This document shows, piece after piece, positions 1 to 5,306 of a stretch of 6,189 bases of DNA. Where the stretch lies: assembly GCA_002413095.1 (NCBI GenBank), contig DHWI01000040.1, positions 1 to 6,189 of the forward strand, written 5' to 3'. The notes under the pieces were generated by a model. It did no database searches and had not been told where the DNA came from. It saw nothing but the letters and a program-made list of their open reading frames with translations. A program made the position numbers and the translations under genes. The DNA is from Thermoleophilia bacterium UBA5186 (GTDB lineage Bacteria > Actinomycetota > Thermoleophilia > Gaiellales > Gaiellaceae). Every line of letters starts with the position of its first letter. The stretch's first letter is position 1.

Positions 1-360
<360 letters not shown>

Positions 361-364
361 CTAG

Positions 365-688
365 TTAGGCGGCCAGGAGCCGCTCGTGCTTGCGCTGCTC
401 CCACTCCAGCGCGGCGAGACCCGTCCCTGCGAGCCAGGTGTCGACCGCCGCCCTGAGCTCGGGCTCGCGGCGCAGGCGCGCGGCAAAGGCCATGTCTGAG
501 ATCTCGAGCGTGAAGCGGGCACGGAGGTTGCGCAGGGAGCGAAGCTGGTTGAGCTCGCGCAGGCCGTAGAGCCGGTAGCCGGACGCGGTGCGCCGCGGGG
601 CGACGAGCCCTGCAGTCTCGAGGTAGCGGAGCATCCGCGGCGACCAGCCGGTGCGCGCGGCCGCCTGTCCTACGGTGAGATCGTCCAT
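365..688 (-). CDS. Short MerR-family transcriptional regulator
   Basis: A 107-residue DNA-binding protein. Residues 4-24 (LTVGQAAARTGWSPRMLRYLE) form the MerR helix-turn-helix, followed by the wing signature GLVAPRRTASGYRLY (27-41) and the second helical pair (43-66). The last 20-odd residues (about 85-107) are helical and charged and probably make the short dimerisation helix. There is no C-terminal ligand domain of the BmrR kind. The protein contains no cysteine, so metal or redox sensing as in MerR, CueR or SoxR is unlikely. The effector cannot be told from sequence. The ATG at 688-686 is chosen because the HTH starts at once; upstream lies a 20-base palindrome (699-718) and only a weak AAGG (698-701) as ribosome site. 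The gene sits between the cupin gene and ahcY with gaps of 30 and 28 bases. Self-regulation and control of ahcY are inferences from position. Confidence 0.92.
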   Translation of the reverse strand: MDDLTVGQAAARTGWSPRMLRYLETAGLVAPRRTASGYRLYGLRELNQLRSLRNLRARFTLEISDMAFAARLRREPELRAAVDTWLAGTGLAALEWEQRKHERLLAA

Positions 689-696
689 CCTGCACT

Positions 697-702
697 ACCT
701 TA
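697..702 (-). promoter_or_regulatory. Possible -10 element for the MerR gene (leaderless)
   Basis: Read on the minus strand, TAAGGT fits the actinobacterial TANNNT form and ends 8 bases before the ATG at 688, the spacing expected for a leaderless transcript. It overlaps the palindrome at 699-718, so a bound protein would affect it. No good -35 lies 16-18 bases upstream; a TTGACA exists (711-716) but is only 8 bases away. The same TTAAGG could instead be the ribosome site. Weak evidence. Confidence 0.25.
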
Positions 703-718
703 ACACAGTTGTGTCAAG
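699..718. promoter_or_regulatory. Near-perfect palindrome, candidate MerR-type operator
   Basis: The minus strand reads CTTGACACA-AC-TGTGTTAAG: two 9-base arms around a 2-base centre, with a single mismatch (G opposite T at arm position 4). It fills two thirds of the 30-base gap between the cupin stop and the MerR start and is markedly more AT-rich than its surroundings. Its length and symmetry suit a dimeric MerR-family protein binding in its own promoter. I found no second copy in the window. That the adjacent MerR protein is the binder is inference. Confidence 0.6.
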
Positions 719-1108
719 CTAGCGTGCGGTCGTCCCCTCCCGGCCGTACCGGTCTTCGAGCCGCACGATGTCGTCGAGGTGCGGCGTCGACACCTCGATC
801 ACGAGCGTGTCCTCGAGCGCGGTCAGCTTGTGCACCGTGCCGGGCTTGAGGCGAAACGCGGCGCCCGGTCCCACGACCTCAGTCTTTTCGACCGCCTCGC
901 CCGGCGCGTTGAGCTCGAGCTCCGCGCGGCCCTCCTGGAAGTACCACGACTCGTCCTTGACCTTGTGGAACTGCTTGGAGAGGGCGTGTCCGGCCCGGAC
1001 GAAGAGGAGCTTGCCGACGTACTCCTCGGCGTGGGCCCAGATCAGCTCCCAGCCCCACGGCTTCTCGACGCGCTCGGGCTCGAACGCGAAGCGGGAAAGC
1101 GTGTTCAA
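719..1108 (-). CDS. Stand-alone cupin of the type II mannose-6-phosphate isomerase family
   Basis: This 129-residue single-domain cupin matches the C-terminal isomerase domain of bifunctional ManC/AlgA-type proteins: KPWGWE (16-21), ALSKQFHKVKDESWYFQEG (42-60), the second cupin motif PGTVHKL (89-95) and the family's closing signature DIVRLEDRYGR (113-123). By analogy with that family, Gln46, His48, Glu53 and His93 are the expected metal ligands and all are present. It may interconvert fructose-6-phosphate and mannose-6-phosphate, or act on another sugar phosphate; a small cupin alone does not prove the reaction. The start is TTG at 1108-1106, chosen because AGGAG lies 9 bases upstream (1118-1122), KPWGW follows closely and an in-frame stop lies at 1141-1139. 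It follows the nucleotidyltransferase gene by 30 bases, so the pair looks like a split version of the usual fused enzyme. Confidence 0.85.
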   Translation of the reverse strand: MNTLSRFAFEPERVEKPWGWELIWAHAEEYVGKLLFVRAGHALSKQFHKVKDESWYFQEGRAELELNAPGEAVEKTEVVGPGAAFRLKPGTVHKLTALEDTLVIEVSTPHLDDIVRLEDRYGREGTTAR

Positions 1109-1117
1109 ATTGGGTGA

Positions 1118-1137
1118 CTCCTCGCCGATTGGGCGAG
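1118..1137 (-). promoter_or_regulatory. Hairpin overlapping the ribosome binding site of the cupin gene
   Basis: In the minus-strand transcript CTCGCC (1137-1132), loop CAATC and GGCGAG (1126-1121) form a 6-bp stem. Its 3' arm runs into the Shine-Dalgarno sequence GAGGAG ahead of the TTG start at 1108. The stem begins one base after the stop codon of the upstream nucleotidyltransferase, so ribosomes ending there could open it and couple translation. The pairing is directly visible; the coupling role is inference. There is no T-run, so it is not an intrinsic terminator. Confidence 0.45.
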
Positions 1138-1138
1138 T

Positions 1139-1834
1139 CTACGCCTGTCGCCATTCGGGGTTCGCGGCGATGAACTCCTCGGCCCGGCGCAGGTCCTTAG
1201 GCGTGTTCACGGTGAGCCAGACGCCTTCGTGACGGAACGCCTTCAGCTTCCCTTCCTGGGCCAGCTCGGGGAACGTGCTCGCCTCGTGGTCGCCGCGGTC
1301 CGGGAGTCGTTCGAGCGCCTCCTCGCCGAGGACGTAGACACCCGAGTTGACCCAGTGCGGGAGCCTCGGGCCCTCGCGGAAGCCTGTCACGGTGTCGTCG
1401 TCCTCGAGTTCGACGACACCGAGGTGCGAGACGAGCGGCGAGACGACGATCGTCGCCGCGCCGCCGAGCTCGAGGTGGCGCTCCAGCAGCTGCGGCAGGT
1501 CGAGGTCGAGCAGCTCGTCTCCGTTCAGCGCGAAGACGGGCCCGGACTCCTTTCGCTCCGCGGCAGCCAACCGTAGGCCCCCGCCCCGCCCGAGCGGCTC
1601 GCGCTCGCCGACCGTCACGATCTCGACACCGACCCCACCGAGCTCTGCCTGGAACAGCTGCTCGAAGCCCGCCGAGCACGCGACGATCACGCGCGTCACC
1701 CCCGCACGGGCGAGCTGCGCGACCTGGTACGACGCGAGCGGGCGGCCGCCGACAAGGACGAGCGGCTTCGGCCTTCCCTCCGCCGCCTCCCCCAGTCGCT
1801 CCCCCTTGCCGCCGGCGAGGAGCAGCGCCTCCAT
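1139..1834 (-). CDS. Sugar-1-phosphate nucleotidyltransferase (NTP_transferase family)
   Basis: A 231-residue cytoplasmic GT-A-fold enzyme expected to join a sugar-1-phosphate to an NTP, giving an NDP-sugar and pyrophosphate. The nucleotide loop LLAGGKGERLGE (5-16) and the RPKPLV motif (21-26) are at the N-terminus, the metal-binding NGDELLD at 104-110 (Asp106), and WVNSGVYVL at 161-169. The closing motif is WLTVNTPKDL (206-215), unlike the usual W-x-D-x-G-TP of RmlA/Mpg-type enzymes and closer to the N-x-NTPEDL of MobA-type proteins. Base and sugar specificity cannot be read: the G-loop is not of the ManC type (GSGTRLWPLS). It has no left-handed beta-helix acyltransferase extension. The ATG at 1834-1832 overlaps the stop of the upstream dehydrogenase (TGATG), with no clear ribosome site, which points to translational coupling. 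With that gene and the cupin it forms a nucleotide-sugar cassette. Confidence 0.9.
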   Translation of the reverse strand: MEALLLAGGKGERLGEAAEGRPKPLVLVGGRPLASYQVAQLARAGVTRVIVACSAGFEQLFQAELGGVGVEIVTVGEREPLGRGGGLRLAAAERKESGPVFALNGDELLDLDLPQLLERHLELGGAATIVVSPLVSHLGVVELEDDDTVTGFREGPRLPHWVNSGVYVLGEEALERLPDRGDHEASTFPELAQEGKLKAFRHEGVWLTVNTPKDLRRAEEFIAANPEWRQA

Positions 1835-3171
1835 CAGCGTTGCGACTCTTGCGACGGTTCGCGCTCGGGGGTCTCCGGCAGGGCGGAGAACGCGGTGGTC
1901 GGCCGGCCGATCCCCTCGTATGCGAAGCCTGCGGCTCGCACCTCGTCGGGATCGAGCAGGTTGCGCCCGTCGACGATGATCGCGCGGCGCATCGCCTCGC
2001 GCGTCTCCGCGGTGGCGAGCTCCCGCAGCTGCGGCCACTCCGTCACGATCACGGCCGCGTCGGCACCCGTCACCGTCTCGAGCGGCGAGTCGCAGAACGT
2101 GACGCCCTGAAGGATGTCGCTCGCGTCGGCGACGGGATCCCACGCGCGCACCTCCGCACCCTCCGCGAGCAGCCGCGACGCGAGCACGATCGAGGGCGCC
2201 TCGCGCATGTCGTCCGTGTTCGGCTTGAACGCGAGTCCGAGGAGCGCGACGGTCTTCCCGCGCAGCGAGCCGAGGTGCTTCTTGAGCTTGTTGATCACGC
2301 GGCGCTTCTGCAGCTCGTTGACCTCGATCACCGCGTTCAGCAGCTGGAAGTGGTAGCCCGAGTTCGACGCGAGCTGCTTGAGGGCGAGCGAATCCTTCGG
2401 GAAGCACGAGCCGCCGTAGCCGATCCCCGCGCGGAGGAAGTGCGGGCCCAGCCGGTGGTCGAGCCCGATGCCCTTCGCGACCTGGGTGACGTCGGCGCCG
2501 ACGGCCTCGCAGACGTTGGCGATCTCGTTGATGAAGCTGATCCGCGTCATCAGGAACGCGTTCGAGGCGAGCTTGACCATCTCCGACGAGGACACGTCCG
2601 CCCGCACGACCGGCGCGTCGATGCCTTTATGGAGCTGTTCGACGCGGTCGCCGTCGGCGGGGTCGAACGCCCCCACGACGATCCGGTCCGGGTGCAGGAA
2701 GTCGCGCACGGCGGTGCCTTCCGCCGTGAACTCGGGATTGGACGCGTAGCCGACGTGCTCGAGACCGCGCGTGTCGAGGGCGTGCCGGACCTTCTCGCCG
2801 GTGCCGACGGGAACCGTGCTCTTCATGACGAGGATCGGGTCGCCGCCGACCTGCGGCAGCTCGTCGATCACCGTCCAGACGCGCGAGAGGTCGGCGTCGC
2901 CGGAGTACGTCGGCGGCGTGTCCACCGCGATGTAGACGAACTCGGCCCCGTCGATCGCCTCCGCGACGTCGAGCGTGAACGTGAGCCGCTCCGCGTTTCG
3001 CTCGAGCAGCTCGTCGAGACCGGGCTCGAAGATCGGGACCTTCCCGGCGCGCAGACCGTCGATCTTCGAGGCGATCACGTCGCGAATCGCGACGGTGTGC
3101 CCCAACTCGGCGAAGCAGGCACCCGTGACGAGGCCGACGTAGCCCGCGCCGAAGATCGCGACCCTGCTCAT
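1834..3171 (-). CDS. ugd: UDP-glucose 6-dehydrogenase
   Basis: This 445-residue protein has the full domain set of the UDP-glucose/GDP-mannose dehydrogenase family, which oxidises UDP-glucose to UDP-glucuronate using two NAD+. The N-terminal Rossmann motif is GAGYVGLVTG (8-17), followed by KSTVPVGTG (117-125), NPEFTAEG (145-152) and PDRIVVG (161-167). The catalytic cysteine is Cys256 in GYGGSCFPKD (251-260). The C-terminal UDP-binding domain begins near 304 with ALLGLAFKPNTDDMREAPS (309-327). The middle motif is FTAEG where most relatives have FLREG. The last 20 residues are polar and unlikely to be catalytic. A related dehydrogenase such as ManNAc or GDP-mannose dehydrogenase is possible, but the C-terminal pattern favours UDP-glucose. 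The ATG at 3171 lacks a good ribosome site and may be leaderless. UDP-glucuronate would feed an acidic envelope polymer, matching the LCP gene upstream. Confidence 0.94.
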   Translation of the reverse strand: MSRVAIFGAGYVGLVTGACFAELGHTVAIRDVIASKIDGLRAGKVPIFEPGLDELLERNAERLTFTLDVAEAIDGAEFVYIAVDTPPTYSGDADLSRVWTVIDELPQVGGDPILVMKSTVPVGTGEKVRHALDTRGLEHVGYASNPEFTAEGTAVRDFLHPDRIVVGAFDPADGDRVEQLHKGIDAPVVRADVSSSEMVKLASNAFLMTRISFINEIANVCEAVGADVTQVAKGIGLDHRLGPHFLRAGIGYGGSCFPKDSLALKQLASNSGYHFQLLNAVIEVNELQKRRVINKLKKHLGSLRGKTVALLGLAFKPNTDDMREAPSIVLASRLLAEGAEVRAWDPVADASDILQGVTFCDSPLETVTGADAAVIVTEWPQLRELATAETREAMRRAIIVDGRNLLDPDEVRAAGFAYEGIGRPTTAFSALPETPEREPSQESQR

Positions 3172-3178
3172 TTGGCGG

Positions 3179-3184
3179 AGCCTA
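3179..3184 (-). promoter_or_regulatory. Possible -10 element giving a leaderless ugd transcript
   Basis: TAGGCT on the minus strand matches TANNNT and ends exactly 7 bases before the ugd ATG at 3171, the spacing typical of leaderless promoters in high-GC bacteria. The absence of a clear Shine-Dalgarno sequence (the bases before ATG are CCGCCAA) supports this. No convincing -35 is seen in the GC-rich sequence upstream. Confidence 0.35.
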
Positions 3185-3208
3185 GCGCGAAGGCGGCGCC
3201 TCGCGACG

Positions 3209-3237
3209 CCGTCCTCAGGCGGACGGGCCGTGCCCGT
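3209..3237. repeat. Two overlapping inverted repeats in the LCP-ugd spacer
   Basis: The 103-base spacer (3172-3274) between the LCP stop and the ugd start holds two perfect 6-bp stems: ACGGGC-CGT-GCCCGT at 3223-3237 (3-base loop) and CCGTCC-TCAGGC-GGACGG at 3209-3226 (6-base loop). They share bases 3223-3226 and so cannot form together. No T-run follows on the minus strand, so this is not a standard intrinsic terminator. It could be a transcript-stabilising or Rho-independent-like structure, or merely GC-rich chance. Confidence 0.35.
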
Positions 3238-3274
3238 TCGCCGTCTCCGCTCCCTAACCGCCCCCGCGTCGAAT

Positions 3275-5215
3275 TCACCGAGAGAGTGGCCTTAATCCTT
3301 TTGCTATCGCGATCATCGTCTCGTTCGAGAGCGTGTTCAGGAGGGTGTTCGTGACCCAGTAGGACGCGTTCTTCTCGCGCAGCGCGATGACATGCAGGTG
3401 CACGCCGTTGAAGAAGAGATCGAAGCGGCGCCCGTTTCGGACAATGGTGCGGTTCGGCTTGTCGAGGAGCGGCGGATCGGGCCAGTCGGTCTCCTCGATC
3501 CCCCAGTAGCCCGCGACGTCGAGGCTCGTCTTGTAGACGAGCCGCACAGCGCGGTGCTTGCCGATCCAGTAGGAGCGGACCGGCACCTCGAGGTCGGGCC
3601 GCGAGTGCCCTTCGATCTGCGAAGGCACCATCAACTGGAAGCGCACCTTCTTTCGTACCTGCCGAAGCAGAGGCAGCGACGTCCCGCCGTCGGCGCGGAC
3701 GTCCGGCGGATGTCGCGTCGGCGTCTGGTCGCGCGGTGCGGGTGCGAGCTTGCCGGCGTAGGTGGCGCCGACGACGACGATCTCCATCGCGCCGTTCTGC
3801 AGCGGCTTGATCGTGGCGGGGATCGGCCCCACGTCCGCCTGCCCGAACAGGATCGCCAGGCGCTTTGCCGCCGGCTGCGCGCTCGGCTGGCGCGGGTCGA
3901 AGTAGATCTTCGTGCGCGCGTAGTTCCAGCTCGGCGCGTTCGCCGGCGCGCCGTTCGCGGGGAGGATGATCGGGTAGCCCTTCGCCTGCAGCGCCGCCCC
4001 GGCAGTGGTTGCCGAGCCGCTGACCCCGTTCCCGTTCAGGATCAGCACGGGCACGGTCGAGGCGCTCGGCCCGCTCTTGACGTGCGGCTTCTTGCCGAGC
4101 GCGACCGCGCCGGCCTTCTCGGGTGCCTGCACGTCGGGGTTGAGGAAGTCCTGCACAGCCGCGTCGATGTCCGACTGGGGCGCCGCGAGCTCGTTCTGGC
4201 CGGTCAGGCCTTGGATCGTGGACGTGAAGATGTGGCCCGAGGGTGTCTTGTACGCGGCGAATCCGTACGACTTGATCGTGTCGAAGTCGACGGTCTTGCC
4301 TCCACCCGCCCCGATCTGGACGTTGTGGTTCTTGGTGATCGCCCCGACGATGCGCGGGATCGAGATCGGCAGGAACGAATGCGAGATCTGCTCCTTCATC
4401 GCGCGGATGAAGAGCTGCTGACGCGCGAGCCGGTAGAGATCCGAGTCGGTGTGGCGGAAGCGAACGTAGTCGAGGGCGTCGCGGCCGTTCAGCTTCTGGT
4501 AGCCGGGCTGCAGGTTGATCGTCGCGTAGCGGTCGTAGCCGGTGGTGTTGTTGTTGAAGTAGCGCCGGTCGACGTCGACCCAGACCCCGCCCACCTTGTC
4601 CACCACCTGCTTGAAGCCCGCGAAGTTGACGGTGATCAGGTAGTTGACGTTGATCCCGGTGAGGTGCTTGACGGTGTCGAGTGTCCCCGCGGCGCCGCAC
4701 ATCGAGTACGCCGCGTTGATCCGGTCGAGGACGGGCGAGTGTCCAGGGCAGTAGTTCAGCACCTGGAGGTCGCGCGGGAACGACATCATCGAGATGCTGT
4801 TCGTCTCCGGGTCTGACCGGATCAGCATGATCGTGTCCGATCGCGACGTGAGGTCGGCCTCCTTCCCCTTGCGCTTGTCGTAGCCGATGACGAGCGCGAT
4901 GGTCGGCTTCCCGGCGATCGGGATGCCGAGGTGCTTCTGGGCCTTCACGACGTCGCGAGAGACAGCGCGCAGCGCGGTCGGCACCTCGTGCAACCAGAGG
5001 TAGTACCCGCCTGCGAGGGAGACGAAGACGCCGACGATGCCGGCGAGCAGCCAGAGGAAGCCCTTCAGGACGAGCCCGGCGAGGCTGCGGCGCGACGGCT
5101 CGGGCTGCCGGTAGATCGTGAAGGCGGGCGAGGTCGGCGGGAGGATCGCGCGGCCGTTGCCGTCCCCGTTCAGCGCGGCGCCGCGGCCGATTCCTCTCTT
5201 GAGCGTGGTTCGCAT
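3275..5215 (-). CDS. Membrane-anchored LytR-CpsA-Psr (LCP) protein with LytR_C domain and extra C-terminal module
   Basis: LCP proteins are extracytoplasmic phosphotransferases that move glycopolymers from lipid carriers onto peptidoglycan. This one has 646 residues: a basic cytoplasmic N-terminus (1-47), one transmembrane helix (about 48-73, GFLWLLAGIVGVFVSLAGG), the LCP domain (about 103-285), a LytR_C domain (about 386-484, from VPVLILNGNGVSG) and a further module (about 511-646). LCP landmarks are SRSDTIMLI (124-132), MSFPRDL (144-150), INAAY (166-170) and LDYVRFRHTDSDLYRLARQQ (248-267), which include the Arg and Asp residues of the lipid-phosphate and metal site. The last module (GYWGIEETDWPD at 569-580, YWVTNTL at 619-625) I cannot name. 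The ATG at 5215 is the last plausible start before the membrane helix. Only a weak AGG lies upstream, and a terminator ends 10 bases before the ATG. A longer reading to 5452 would run through metH and the terminator. Downstream ugd suggests an acidic glucuronate-containing polymer as substrate (inference). Confidence 0.93.
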   Translation of the reverse strand: MRTTLKRGIGRGAALNGDGNGRAILPPTSPAFTIYRQPEPSRRSLAGLVLKGFLWLLAGIVGVFVSLAGGYYLWLHEVPTALRAVSRDVVKAQKHLGIPIAGKPTIALVIGYDKRKGKEADLTSRSDTIMLIRSDPETNSISMMSFPRDLQVLNYCPGHSPVLDRINAAYSMCGAAGTLDTVKHLTGINVNYLITVNFAGFKQVVDKVGGVWVDVDRRYFNNNTTGYDRYATINLQPGYQKLNGRDALDYVRFRHTDSDLYRLARQQLFIRAMKEQISHSFLPISIPRIVGAITKNHNVQIGAGGGKTVDFDTIKSYGFAAYKTPSGHIFTSTIQGLTGQNELAAPQSDIDAAVQDFLNPDVQAPEKAGAVALGKKPHVKSGPSASTVPVLILNGNGVSGSATTAGAALQAKGYPIILPANGAPANAPSWNYARTKIYFDPRQPSAQPAAKRLAILFGQADVGPIPATIKPLQNGAMEIVVVGATYAGKLAPAPRDQTPTRHPPDVRADGGTSLPLLRQVRKKVRFQLMVPSQIEGHSRPDLEVPVRSYWIGKHRAVRLVYKTSLDVAGYWGIEETDWPDPPLLDKPNRTIVRNGRRFDLFFNGVHLHVIALREKNASYWVTNTLLNTLSNETMIAIAKGLRPLSR

Positions 5216-5225
5216 CCAGGACCTG

Positions 5226-5248
5226 AAAAAAGGAGCGCCGGAGGCGCT
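5226..5248 (-). terminator. Intrinsic terminator after metH, possibly an attenuator for the LCP gene
   Basis: On the minus strand AGCGCC (5248-5243), loop TCC and GGCGCT (5239-5234) make a perfect 6-bp GC-rich stem, followed by CC and six Ts (5231-5226). It lies 58 bases beyond the metH stop at 5307, the right place to end that transcript. Only 10 bases separate the T-run from the LCP start codon at 5215, leaving no room for an ordinary promoter in between. Confidence 0.82.
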
Positions 5249-5258
5249 GCCGCGCCCA

Positions 5259-5264
5259 AGGATA
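5259..5264 (-). promoter_or_regulatory. Weak candidate -10 for the LCP gene, upstream of the terminator
   Basis: TATCCT on the minus strand fits TANNNT and is the most AT-rich hexamer in the 91-base metH-LCP spacer. A poor -35-like TTCGAA lies 16 bases upstream. A transcript from here would begin around 5250-5253 and include the terminator hairpin in its leader. Listed because the LCP gene needs a start site and this is the best one seen. Confidence 0.2.
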
Positions 5265-5306
5265 TCCGACGCTCCGGTGGTTCGAAGCCGGGAGGCTCGC
5301 TCCTGT

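Noticed and set aside
1835..2407. N-terminal extension of the nucleotidyltransferase frame into ugd
   Set aside because: The extension is an out-of-frame reading of ugd. The nucleotide-binding loop starts right after the ATG at 1834, as in the family.
1840..3354. Long open frame of about 500 codons on the plus strand opposite ugd
   Set aside because: Composition is Arg/Asp/Val/Leu-rich low-information protein typical of the antisense of a GC-rich gene; no recognisable domain, and the minus-strand gene is unambiguous.
3392..4816. Long plus-strand open frame opposite the LCP gene, and a second minus-strand frame at 3168-4700
   Set aside because: Both are out-of-frame readings of the LCP coding sequence, biased in composition and without family motifs; the LCP frame carries all known motifs.
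5266..5300. tRNA T-arm-like stretch GGTTCGAAGCC in the metH-LCP spacer
   Set aside because: The flanking bases do not form a 5-bp T stem and no anticodon or acceptor stem can be built around it.
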